Source: Aquabacterium sp. (GTDB lineage Bacteria; Pseudomonadota; Gammaproteobacteria; Burkholderiales; Burkholderiaceae_C). From it: a stretch of DNA of 64,000 bases. The notes beneath the pieces were generated by a model. It saw nothing but the letters and a program-made list of their open reading frames with translations. It was not told where the DNA came from and did no database searches. Within the stretch, counting starts at the first letter, position 1. Every line of letters starts with the position of its first letter. Positions 18,054 to 26,178 of the stretch are shown here, piece by piece. Position numbers and translations under genes: made by a program. Where the stretch lies: assembly GCA_030654395.1 (NCBI GenBank), contig JAURXM010000132.1, positions 434,001-498,000 on the forward strand. Reading direction: 5' to 3'.

Positions 18054-19223
18054 ATGAGATTTGTGTTCTTCTGCCACCCCCCTTTCATGCGCTCTCAGAG
18101 CATGCCTCGCTTTGCCAAGATGATTGGGCAGGCTATGCAGGATCAAGGTCATCAGGTTGACTACTGGGCGCCAGCGGGATACATACATGGCCTGTTCGCG
18201 CGTACGCGCTTGGCCAAGTGGGCTGGTTATATTGATCAGTTTCTGATTTTCCCCTTGCAAGTCAAGCTGCGTTTGTTGACGCAACAGGCCGATACCCTTT
18301 ATGTGTTTTGTGATCAGGCGTTGGGCCCTTGGGTGCCTCTCGTTAAGCACTTGCCTCACGTGGTGCACGCACACGACTTGCTCGCGCTGCGCTCGGCGCT
18401 CGGTCAAATCCCGCAGAATCCCACATCGCTGAGCGGTCAGTTGTATCAGCGTTATATCCGCCATGGCTTTCGGCAAGCCAAGCACTTCATCTGTGTATCG
18501 CGGCGGACGCAAACCGATCTGGTTCAGCATGGTCTGGTGCAAGCGGACAGCTCACATGTGATCTACAACGGCTTGAATTACCCCTACAAAGAGGTTGGCC
18601 ACCAAGTTGCCATCAGCACACTTCAACAAGCTGGCTTGCCTGCTGCTGACCGCGGCATGGTGCTGCATGTGGGCGGTGGGCAGTGGTACAAAAATACAGC
18701 TGGCGTGATACAGCTGTATGCGCGGTATGCAGCACAACATGCCAACCCCTTGCCCTTGTGGATGATCAGCCCGCAGCCAAACTCACCTGATGTTCTGGCT
18801 GCGCTCGATCAGGTGCCTCAGCAAGGCCAAGTAAGGTTCTTTCAGGGGATCGACAACGCAGCCATGCAGGCCGCGTATTCGCTGGCTAAGGTGTTGCTGT
18901 TCCCCAGTTTGGCCGAGGGCTTTGGTTGGCCCATCATCGAGGCGCAAGCCTGTGGTTGCCCAGTGATCACCACCGACGACAGCCCGATGAATGAAATCGC
19001 TGGCCCGCTGGTGCACTACCTGCCTTTGCTAAAGCGCGGTGATGACCTCAACGCGTGGGCCATCCATGGCGCCAAAGTGTTGCAGAGCTTGCTGGACAGT
19101 GGCGAGTGTGATCAAGTTGTACATCGCGCACAACGTGCTGCATGGGCTAACCAATTCACCACACAGCAAGCTATATCTGGCTACATGAGCGTATACAGAA
19201 AAATAGCCGGACAAAACGCATGA
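18054..19223 (+). CDS. Glycosyltransferase family 4 (GT-B)
   Basis: A 389-residue GT-B glycosyltransferase, first gene of the polysaccharide locus. The C-terminal nucleotide-sugar domain shows LLFPSLAEGFGWPIIEAQACGCPVI, with the E-x7-E motif typical of GT4. The N-terminal half has VVHAHDLLALR and FICVSRRTQTDL. Acceptor and sugar are unknown. It starts 55 bp after the IS end with no clear promoter in between, so its transcription may depend on the IS or on sequence within it. It overlaps the next gene by ATGA. Confidence 0.85.
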   Translation: MRFVFFCHPPFMRSQSMPRFAKMIGQAMQDQGHQVDYWAPAGYIHGLFARTRLAKWAGYIDQFLIFPLQVKLRLLTQQADTLYVFCDQALGPWVPLVKHLPHVVHAHDLLALRSALGQIPQNPTSLSGQLYQRYIRHGFRQAKHFICVSRRTQTDLVQHGLVQADSSHVIYNGLNYPYKEVGHQVAISTLQQAGLPAADRGMVLHVGGGQWYKNTAGVIQLYARYAAQHANPLPLWMISPQPNSPDVLAALDQVPQQGQVRFFQGIDNAAMQAAYSLAKVLLFPSLAEGFGWPIIEAQACGCPVITTDDSPMNEIAGPLVHYLPLLKRGDDLNAWAIHGAKVLQSLLDSGECDQVVHRAQRAAWANQFTTQQAISGYMSVYRKIAGQNA

Positions 19224-20326
19224 CGGCACCCCGTAGGGCCCGAAGCCACCTGCTGGATGCGTTGCGCGGCTTGGCTGCAGTGGCGGTATGTGTGGGCCAC
19301 CTGCGTGCAGCCACTTTTGTTGATATGGCTGCGTTGAGCGCGCCTTCCGTGGTGGACAAGCTGCTCTACGCAATCAGTGGTTTGGGCCACCAAGCTGTCA
19401 TGGTGTTCTTTGTCATGAGCGGCTATTTGGTTGGCGGCTCTGTGCTTCAGGCACGCGATCGATTTCGTTGGTCTGACTATGGCATGGCCCGGCTCAGCCG
19501 CTTGTGGACAGTGTTGGTGCCTTGCTTGCTCATCACCTGGGGTATTGATCAAATAGTCTGGCAATGTGCGCCGGACTTTTTGGCCGGTGCTGGTGCAGTC
19601 TGGTCACACTCTGGTCCCGTCGCAGGGCAATACGATGCGTCTGTACCTACCTTGGTTGGCAACTTGCTGTTTCTGCAAACCATCGTGGTGCCTGTGTTTG
19701 GCAGTAATGGTCCCTTATGGAGTCTTGCCAACGAGTTTTGGTACTACCTGTTGTTTCCCTTGTTGGTGGTCCATCGCTGGCGAGGCGGCTTGGCCATGTG
19801 TTTGATCGTGGCATGCTTACCCGTTGACATGCGCTACGGCTACCTGATTTGGTTGATGGGGGCGGCGGCTGTGGCCTTGCCAGCATCACGCACAGCGGGT
19901 CGGTTTATGTGGCTCAGTGTGGGCGGCGTACTCGTGGCCACGGCCATTTCTAAATGGTCAGGCACGCAACCATGGTCGATACCTTGGGGTGACCTGGGCT
20001 TGGGTCTGGCTGTGGCGATATTGCTGTGGTGCGCCGTAGTCCCTGCATCAGGCCTGCGGGCGCCACGCTGGGTGACCATCGGCATAGAGCGGCTGTCGGA
20101 CATGTCCTTCTCGCTGTATTTGTCGCACTTCCCGTTCGTGATGCTGATCGGGGCGTTGGTCTATCGCGACGGCCGTGTGCAGCCCACCTCGTTAGCGTGG
20201 ACCGCTCTCATCATGTGGCTGTGCTTGCTTCTGGTGATCGCCTACCTAGTGTGGTGCTTGTTTGAGCGGCATACGCCGCTTGTGCTAAAGGCGATGCGGC
20301 GCTTTGTGGGTCGCACTGCACCTTGA
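19220..20326 (+). CDS. Acyltransferase family 3 membrane protein
   Basis: A 368-residue integral membrane O-acyltransferase of the OafA/NodX type. Near the N-terminus it has LLDALRGLAAVAVCVGHLRAA, containing the family His, and MVFFVMSGYLVGG, and about ten hydrophobic segments follow. Such proteins transfer acetyl or other short acyl groups onto sugars of surface polysaccharides. It overlaps the preceding glycosyltransferase by 4 bp, so the two are translationally coupled. Its last 116 bp are also read on the opposite strand as the end of a glycosyltransferase gene. Confidence 0.85.
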   Translation: MTAPRRARSHLLDALRGLAAVAVCVGHLRAATFVDMAALSAPSVVDKLLYAISGLGHQAVMVFFVMSGYLVGGSVLQARDRFRWSDYGMARLSRLWTVLVPCLLITWGIDQIVWQCAPDFLAGAGAVWSHSGPVAGQYDASVPTLVGNLLFLQTIVVPVFGSNGPLWSLANEFWYYLLFPLLVVHRWRGGLAMCLIVACLPVDMRYGYLIWLMGAAAVALPASRTAGRFMWLSVGGVLVATAISKWSGTQPWSIPWGDLGLGLAVAILLWCAVVPASGLRAPRWVTIGIERLSDMSFSLYLSHFPFVMLIGALVYRDGRVQPTSLAWTALIMWLCLLLVIAYLVWCLFERHTPLVLKAMRRFVGRTAP

Positions 20327-21185
20327 CTGGCTGAAGCTTCAGCTCCTCTACCTTCAGCACGATCATGTATTCATATATGGCGCGCAGCAAGGCATACACA
20401 AAACCAGCACGGCCATCTAAAAACCCCCGCTTGCCCACATACAAGCCCATGAACATCACCAGCGGGCGCAGTGGCAGCTGGTAGTACAGCCCTTTTTGAT
20501 GCTGACGCCGCTCAGTCACATCGCTTGAGAACAATGCCTTGCTGAGCTTGAAGTCGGCGGCCTTTGTGTGTGCGTTGTTCACCAGTTGGCGTGCCTCCAA
20601 GTTGCTGTAGCCGTTGTGCTTGGCAAACCAGTGCGCCATGCCCTTGCTGAAAGGGAAGTGATCAAAGAATGTTTGCAAATCACCGACATCCCCGTTGACG
20701 ACTGTCACAGGGTTGATCAGCCGCTCGTAGTGCACGGCATGTGGCTTGAATAATCTGATGTGCATGGGGGACGGCGTGACATGCTTGATCCACGTCCCCA
20801 AGAAGTAGTCCCTGCGGCAGATCCGATAGGCATCGAAGCTTGAGCCACGCGCCAGTAAATCGCTGATCTCAGCCATCAATTCTGGCGTGGCACGTTCATC
20901 TGCATCCAGCAGCAAGACCCACTCATGCTTGAATGGGATATGGCGCAGGCCCCATGTCCTGTGCGCTGCTTCGTCGCCGCCAAATGGGGCATCACTTTGC
21001 GGATAGGTTCGCTGCGTGACGGTGGCACCGAAGCGCTCCGCAATGGTGATCGTGGCATCTGTGCTGCCCGAATCAAACACATGGATGTCGTTGCACCACG
21101 GCACGCTTTCAAGGCAGCCTGCCAGGTCACTTTGTTCATTTTTTGTCAACACCAGCACAGACACGTTCAATTGCGCTTTAGCCAT
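20211..21185 (-). CDS. Glycosyltransferase family 2 (WaaE/KdtX-like)
   Basis: A 324-residue GT-A glycosyltransferase. The start MAKAQLNVSVLVLTKNEQ leads into the family-2 fold with HVFDSGSTDATITIAERFGA and the metal-binding LLLDADERATPEL. The arrangement resembles the WaaE/KdtX beta-1,4-glucosyltransferase group. The last 35-40 residues (from about CDPQSAASPLAQ) are a low-complexity tail encoded antisense to the acyltransferase gene and look like read-through of an ancestral stop. The start overlaps the upstream acetyltransferase gene by 8 bp. Confidence 0.85.
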   Translation of the reverse strand: MAKAQLNVSVLVLTKNEQSDLAGCLESVPWCNDIHVFDSGSTDATITIAERFGATVTQRTYPQSDAPFGGDEAAHRTWGLRHIPFKHEWVLLLDADERATPELMAEISDLLARGSSFDAYRICRRDYFLGTWIKHVTPSPMHIRLFKPHAVHYERLINPVTVVNGDVGDLQTFFDHFPFSKGMAHWFAKHNGYSNLEARQLVNNAHTKAADFKLSKALFSSDVTERRQHQKGLYYQLPLRPLVMFMGLYVGKRGFLDGRAGFVYALLRAIYEYMIVLKVEELKLQPVKVQCDPQSAASPLAQAAYAAQTSTTLGRRSPEASTAT

Positions 21186-21735
21186 GCTTTGTCCTTGATT
21201 TAACACGCCGGGCTGGGTTGCCTGCATAAACGCTCCACGCGCCGTTGACAGGGGTCTTGGTCATCACCGCTCGCGCACCGACGACGCAACCATCGGGTAC
21301 CGAAACGCCTGGCCCGATGAAGGCCTCTGTGCAAATCCAGCTGCGCTTGCCAATAGAAATGGGCATGGACACCAGCTGGAAGTTGGGGGCTTGGTAGTCG
21401 TGCGTGCCGCCACACAAGTGCGCACCTTGCGATATCACGGCATCGTCACCAATCAGCAGGGGGGCCATGTTGTAGAAGTGCGCGCCTGACCCCACGCCGA
21501 CATGGTTGCCTGCGCTCAGCTGCCATGGGGCCCATACACGGCAGCTTGAGTGGATGTGGAAGTGGTGGCCGATGTTTGCGCCAAACATGCGCAGCAAGAA
21601 CACGCGCCAAGCATGCAAGGGCTGAGGCGATGGGCGGAACAAAAACAGCCACACCAAGCCCCAAAGGCCTCGCATGACGCGGTTGCTCAGTGAGAACGAG
21701 GGCCCAGTGCGGGCATCTACTCCCTGAAGTATCAC
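21178..21735 (-). CDS. WcaF-like left-handed beta-helix acetyltransferase
   Basis: A 185-residue hexapeptide-repeat O-acetyltransferase resembling WcaF of colanic acid synthesis. Family features are TGPSFSLSNRVMRGLWG, LFRPSPQPLHAWR, the catalytic-His region LCGGTHDYQ, and repeated I/V-G-x-x units to VSVPDGCVVGARAVM. I chose GTG at 21735 because it gives the usual N-terminus MILQGVDARTGPSF and has CGGAG 6 bases upstream; TTG at 21759 would add 8 residues. It is divergent from the WcaI-like gene, and their starts are 190 bp apart with no further gene between. Confidence 0.82.
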   Translation of the reverse strand: MILQGVDARTGPSFSLSNRVMRGLWGLVWLFLFRPSPQPLHAWRVFLLRMFGANIGHHFHIHSSCRVWAPWQLSAGNHVGVGSGAHFYNMAPLLIGDDAVISQGAHLCGGTHDYQAPNFQLVSMPISIGKRSWICTEAFIGPGVSVPDGCVVGARAVMTKTPVNGAWSVYAGNPARRVKSRTKHG

Positions 21736-21925
21736 GTGCGACTCCGATAGGGGGACCAAGCCCCGAGGCCTGCATCTTCTCGTGCGCCCTTAACAAGCCC
21801 AAGTCGATCAATGGGCCGATCGGCTCATTTGTGTGGATGCGCCGCAGCTGTGCTGATCGGACTATCTGGCGGTACTTCGTGGCGTTACACGCAAGCGGAA
21901 TCATCGGCGCCGCTAAGGAGCACTG

Positions 21926-23179
21926 ATGAAAATTCTGATCTACAGCGCCAACTATGCGCCAGAGCCCACGGGCATCGGCAAATACTCAGGGGAAATGGCA
22001 GAGTGGTTGGCCGCCAATGGTCATGATGTGCGGGTTGTGGCCGCACCACCTTACTACCCGAATTGGCAGGTCGCAGAAGGCTATCAGTGGCCACCCTATC
22101 GCCGTGAGCAACTCAATGGTGTGGGCGTTTGGCGTGCGCCCTTGTGGGTGCCTGCGCAGCCCTCTGGCATCAAGCGTGTGCTGCACCTGCTTAGCTTTGC
22201 CATCAGCTCAGCGCCTGTGATGTTGCGCCAAGTGGTCTGGTCGCCAGATGTGGTGTTGACCGTGGCCCCAGCCATTGCTTGCGCCCCGATGGGCTGGCTC
22301 ACCGCACGCTTGAGCGGCGCCACGGCTTGGTTGCACGTACAAGATTTTGAAGTCGATGTGGCCTTTCAAATGAGCTTGCTCAAAGGCCGTTTTGCTCAGC
22401 GCATCGCCCTGTGGTGCGAGCGCACCTTGATGCGCCGCTTTGACAAGGTCTCCACCATATCCAACAAGATGGTTGATCGGTTACGCAGCAAGGGCATCAG
22501 TGCCGATGTGGTCGAACTGTTTCCCAATTGGGTCGATACCCATGGCGTGATGCCTTTGGCTGGCGTCAGCAGCTACCGTGCTGAACTGGGCATCGCCCCT
22601 GACAAGATCGTGGCGCTGTTCTCAGGTACCTGGGGCGCCAAACAAGATCTGCTGTCCATCCCTGAGGCCGCCAAACTGCTGGCCCACCGATCAGACTTGA
22701 TGTTCGTGATTTGTGGTGACGGCCTCATGCGGCCAGAGCTCGAAGCCGCTTGCGCTGGTCTGCCCAATGTCCGCTTGCTGCCTTTGCAGCCCAAGGAGCG
22801 CCTGAGCGATTTGCTCGGCATGGCTGACATCCACCTGTTGACCCAAAGCGCCGATGCACAAGACCTCGTCTTGCCATCCAAGCTGACGGGCATGCTATCG
22901 AGCGGCCGGCCTGTTGTGGCCACGTGCCACCCAGATACAGAGATCGCTGCGGTGGTGTCCCGTTGTGGCTTGGTCGCAAGCCCCGGTTGCACAGCAGGCT
23001 TTGCGCAAGCCATTGTGCGCTTGGCAGATCAACCCCAGTTGCGCGCCGAATTGGGCGCGCAAGCTCGCATCTACGCTGAGCACAGCTTGGCCAAAGACCC
23101 CATCTTGGCTCGCTGGGCACTGCAGGCGAACCGGGCTACTGCTGGCGTCACCGTTGCAACGCCAGAGCAAGCTAACTGA
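21926..23179 (+). CDS. WcaI-like glycosyltransferase, copy 1
   Basis: A 417-residue GT4-like enzyme of the WcaI group. The N-terminus MKILIYSANYAPEPTGIGKY and the segments VVAAPPYYPNWQV, TAWLHVQDFEVDVAF and FPNWVDTHGVMPL are hallmarks of the group. A second copy is at 32471-33727. GGAG lies just upstream of the ATG. In colanic acid synthesis WcaI is thought to add fucose; gmd and fcl elsewhere in the locus would supply GDP-fucose, so a fucosyltransferase role is possible but unproven. The stop codon directly abuts the stop of the convergent gene. Confidence 0.87.
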   Translation: MKILIYSANYAPEPTGIGKYSGEMAEWLAANGHDVRVVAAPPYYPNWQVAEGYQWPPYRREQLNGVGVWRAPLWVPAQPSGIKRVLHLLSFAISSAPVMLRQVVWSPDVVLTVAPAIACAPMGWLTARLSGATAWLHVQDFEVDVAFQMSLLKGRFAQRIALWCERTLMRRFDKVSTISNKMVDRLRSKGISADVVELFPNWVDTHGVMPLAGVSSYRAELGIAPDKIVALFSGTWGAKQDLLSIPEAAKLLAHRSDLMFVICGDGLMRPELEAACAGLPNVRLLPLQPKERLSDLLGMADIHLLTQSADAQDLVLPSKLTGMLSSGRPVVATCHPDTEIAAVVSRCGLVASPGCTAGFAQAIVRLADQPQLRAELGAQARIYAEHSLAKDPILARWALQANRATAGVTVATPEQAN

Positions 23180-24283
23180 TCAAGCCCGCGCGTCGCCCCA
23201 CCTGAAGGCGCTGCCTTCTTCGCCTTGGTAGGTCGTGGTGCCATGGCGGTCCACCACGTACTGCGGCGATGCAATCACATCCGTGAACACATTGCCCGCA
23301 TTCAAACGGGTGTAGTCAAACAACACGCTGCGTGTCATCTTGCTGCCTGCCCGCAAGCGGCAACCATTGCCGATCCAGCATGGCCCCTCAATCGTCACGC
23401 CGGGTTCAATACATGACCCCGAGCCCACATACACCGGCCCTGTGATGTTCACGCTGTCCCAGTCAATGCGGGTGTTCAGGCCTACCCACACGCCAGGGCG
23501 CACCTCTTTGCCAGGCATGTGCATGTCGGCGATCTCACCGGCCAACACGCGCTGCAACACCGTCCAGTAGTCGCTTACGCGGCCAATGTCGATCCAGTGG
23601 AAGGGGCGGCTTTGCGCAAAAAATGGCAGGCCTTTTTCAACCAGCAGTGGGAACAACTCGCTGCCGATGTCGAACTCACGGCCACGCGGCACCAAATCCA
23701 GCACAGCGGGCTCAAAGATATAGATGCCCGTACTGGCCAGATTAGACAAAGCCTCTTCAGGCTTGGGCTTTTCTTGAAAGGACAGCACCTTGCCAGCTTG
23801 ATCAGCAACGACCACGCCGTAATTTTTCAGTTGATCTTTCGGCACCTCTAGTGTCACCACACTGGCGATCGCCTTTTTGGCATGGTGCTCATCTAGCGCC
23901 GCAGTGATGTCCAAGTCGATGATCGCGTCACCGCAAATCACCAGCGTCGTCTCATCAAAAAAGCCACTGAAATCCTGAATGTGGCGCATGCCACCAGCTG
24001 AGCCGCGTGGCTTAGGCAAGATCTCACCGTGCTCCAGCTTGCCCTCGTACGAGTAGCCGATTTCAACACCCCATCGCTGCCCATCGCCAAAGTAGTTCTC
24101 AATCTTCCAGTGGTGGTAAGCCACGTTGATCATGATCTGTTTAACGCCATGGCGAGCCAGATGTTCGATCAGGTAAGCCAGCACTGGCTTGCCCAGAATC
24201 GGGATCATGGGCTTGGGTAGCCCCTTGGTCAGCGGACGGATACGAGTGCCTTGGCCTGCGGCCAGGATCATTGCTTTTGTCAT
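23180..24283 (-). CDS. NDP-sugar pyrophosphorylase, mannose-1-phosphate guanylyltransferase type
   Basis: A 367-residue nucleotidyltransferase. The N-terminal catalytic domain has MILAAGQGTRIRPLTKGLPKPMIPI and VICGDAIIDLD, and the C-terminal third is a left-handed beta-helix (GPVYVGSGSCIEPGVTIEGP). This two-domain arrangement is typical of GDP-mannose (ManC2/GMPP-like) or glucose-1-phosphate enzymes. Because gmd and fcl need GDP-mannose, guanylyltransferase activity is the likeliest role, but the substrate cannot be read from motifs alone. The start MTKAMILAAG at 24283 is preferred over an in-frame ATG 30 bp upstream. Confidence 0.82.
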   Translation of the reverse strand: MTKAMILAAGQGTRIRPLTKGLPKPMIPILGKPVLAYLIEHLARHGVKQIMINVAYHHWKIENYFGDGQRWGVEIGYSYEGKLEHGEILPKPRGSAGGMRHIQDFSGFFDETTLVICGDAIIDLDITAALDEHHAKKAIASVVTLEVPKDQLKNYGVVVADQAGKVLSFQEKPKPEEALSNLASTGIYIFEPAVLDLVPRGREFDIGSELFPLLVEKGLPFFAQSRPFHWIDIGRVSDYWTVLQRVLAGEIADMHMPGKEVRPGVWVGLNTRIDWDSVNITGPVYVGSGSCIEPGVTIEGPCWIGNGCRLRAGSKMTRSVLFDYTRLNAGNVFTDVIASPQYVVDRHGTTTYQGEEGSAFRWGDARA

Positions 24284-24323
24284 GTGAAGACTGTGAGGCA
24301 AGAGGTGCGTCAATAAAAAGCGG

Positions 24324-24341
24324 CCCCCGTATTCAGGGGGG
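24324..24341. promoter_or_regulatory. C5-N7-G5 palindrome, putative operator A
   Basis: CCCCCGTATTCAGGGGG, followed by one more G, in the 135-bp region between the divergent pyrophosphorylase and copper-oxidase genes, 78 bp before the oxidase start. The core resembles site B at 25996-26011 read on the other strand (CCCCCGTATTTGGGGG). A dyad of this type could be a dimeric regulator site. It has no T-run next to it, which argues against a terminator. Confidence 0.45.
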
Positions 24342-24418
24342 ACGCGTACGTGACCTTGATCAATAAGCTAGAGGCCCCAGTTGTTGCATACTGGTTACAC
24401 AGATGGTAGGGGTCAATT

Positions 24419-25969
24419 GTGTCAGCATTTTTTCGATCTAAATTTACACGTCTTTTTGTTCGAATCATTTGCCTAGGTGGTTTGGCGCTTAGTTTGTTTC
24501 TTGGGATTTGGTGGGTGGACTGGTTTCGTGAAACCAGTCCTGCTCAGTACCATCTAAGAGGTCAGTTTGGTCCCGTTCTGGATTGGCCAATCAATCCCAT
24601 CCATGTCATTACGCTGCCTGATGCGCGCATATTGAGTTACGGAACCGATCTGCGTGGTCGACAAGGCGCCCAATTCCATTATGACGTTTGGGACCCCAAA
24701 CAAGGCACGGGCTGGGCCTCGCACTTGACGCTGCCCAACACAGTGGGTACCGATATTTTTTGCAGCGGCCAAGTGATCGTGCCGGCGGATGACTCTGTCC
24801 TTTTGGTTGGCGGTGACAGAACCGTTGATGGTGTGCGCAATGAGTCATCTCCCGACCTCAACTTCTTTGACTACAAAACCAATGGGCTGAGGTCGGCCGG
24901 ACGGACACTGGAGCGCCCACGCTGGTATCCGACAGTCACCACGCTTGCAACAGGTGAAATTTTGGTCACAGGCGGGCGAATGGCGCCTGATCACTACGCC
25001 CCCATACCTGAGCTCTACAACCCCAAAACGGGATGGCGCACACTGCCTGGTGCGGAAAGCGATCAGGCCTTTGGTGAGCGCAACTGGGACTACCCGCGTG
25101 TATGGCAGGCACCAAATGGTAAATTGTTTGCACTCTCTGTTGATGGCAGCGCTTATAGCGTTGACGCTTCGGGTGAGGGTAGTATTGAAAAATTGAATGT
25201 TGATTTACCCAGAGGGCACCCCTATTTGCCGAGCGTGATGTACATGCCCGGTAAAATCATGGCTGTGCGGTGGTTGGGTGAAACATTTGATATTGACATA
25301 AATGGCAAGCAACCTGACATTAAAACGGCGGCTTGGTCAGGTTTGGTGCGTTTTAACTCGTCGTTGACCATCATGGCAGATGGTAAGTTGTTACTGAATG
25401 GCGGGGGGCTGCTCAATAACGGCAGGTTCTGGTATTTGACAACCAACTACGAAAGCAAGATATGGGATCCAGCGACAGAGAAATGGTCTGTCGGAGCGAT
25501 TGCTAAGCGCATGCGCATGTACCATTCATCGGCTGTTTTGCTGACGGATGGCACTGTTCTCACTGGTGGTGGCGGTGGAGACAGCACCATCCCTGGGCGC
25601 AATGAGAACTTGAATGCTGAAATTTATTACCCACCTTATCTTTTTAAAAATGATGAATCAGGTGAGTTCGCTACCAGACCTGTTTTACAAGCTGCGCCTA
25701 CCTATGTAGCTTGGGGGCAGTCGTTTGAGATCAGGATGGATACATCTGATGTCTCAAAAATGAACTTTATCAAAACTGGGTCGGCTACCCATACCAATAA
25801 TTTTGATCAGCGGCTTGTTCCCTTGGTCTACAAGGCATTAGGTGGTGGCCGGTTTGAAGTGGTCGCTCCAGCATCTGGCAACGTAGCGCCACCTGGCTAT
25901 TACCATCTGTTTGTACTTAATCAAGCGGGTGTGCCGGCTGTGTCTCGGCTGGTCAAGCTGGGCAGTTGA
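24419..25969 (+). CDS. Secreted or membrane-anchored copper-radical oxidase (galactose-oxidase-like)
   Basis: A 516-residue protein with an N-terminal hydrophobic anchor or signal (residues 10-33), a kelch-type beta-propeller and a C-terminal DUF1929 domain. All ligands of the galactose/glyoxal oxidase copper-radical site can be placed: Cys115 (DIFCSGQ) and Tyr170 (RPRWYPT), which form the thioether cofactor in the family, Tyr368-His369 (RMYHSS) and His458 (ATHTNN). Family members oxidise primary alcohols or aldehydes with O2, yielding H2O2; in Streptomyces GlxA acts in glycan deposition. Here the polysaccharide itself is a plausible substrate (inference). The start is a GTG with AGGGG upstream. 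Confidence 0.85.
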   Translation: MSAFFRSKFTRLFVRIICLGGLALSLFLGIWWVDWFRETSPAQYHLRGQFGPVLDWPINPIHVITLPDARILSYGTDLRGRQGAQFHYDVWDPKQGTGWASHLTLPNTVGTDIFCSGQVIVPADDSVLLVGGDRTVDGVRNESSPDLNFFDYKTNGLRSAGRTLERPRWYPTVTTLATGEILVTGGRMAPDHYAPIPELYNPKTGWRTLPGAESDQAFGERNWDYPRVWQAPNGKLFALSVDGSAYSVDASGEGSIEKLNVDLPRGHPYLPSVMYMPGKIMAVRWLGETFDIDINGKQPDIKTAAWSGLVRFNSSLTIMADGKLLLNGGGLLNNGRFWYLTTNYESKIWDPATEKWSVGAIAKRMRMYHSSAVLLTDGTVLTGGGGGDSTIPGRNENLNAEIYYPPYLFKNDESGEFATRPVLQAAPTYVAWGQSFEIRMDTSDVSKMNFIKTGSATHTNNFDQRLVPLVYKALGGGRFEVVAPASGNVAPPGYYHLFVLNQAGVPAVSRLVKLGS

Positions 25970-25995
25970 TCGCTTGCGTGGAATCGTTTGTCTGT

Positions 25996-26011
25996 CCCCC
26001 AAATACGGGGG
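25996..26011. promoter_or_regulatory. C5-N6-G5 palindrome, putative operator B
   Basis: CCCCCAAATACGGGGG in the 209-bp region between the oxidase stop and the beta-helix lipoprotein, about 167 bp before the latter's start. On the opposite strand it reads CCCCCGTATTTGGGGG, close to site A at 24324. It could also be a weak hairpin terminator for the oxidase gene, but no T-run follows. The rest of the gap holds no other feature I can support. Confidence 0.42.
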
Positions 26012-26178
26012 TAGTTTCGCTTTCACACTTTGCATATCCACTTAGACTCGCCAAGCCTGTCAGTTGGATTGCAGAGGAAACAGTTTGTATCTCGCCCGCC
26101 AGACGTGACGGATTCAACATTCAGCTACAGGCATTGCGTTGAGAATGAGCTCACGCGATCAATGTGGACTTGGATGTG

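Noticed and set aside
21740..21770. G/C-rich inverted repeat GGGGGACCAAGCCCC as a third copy of the C5-G5 operator
   Set aside because: The order of the arms is reversed (G first, C last) and the spacer is unrelated.
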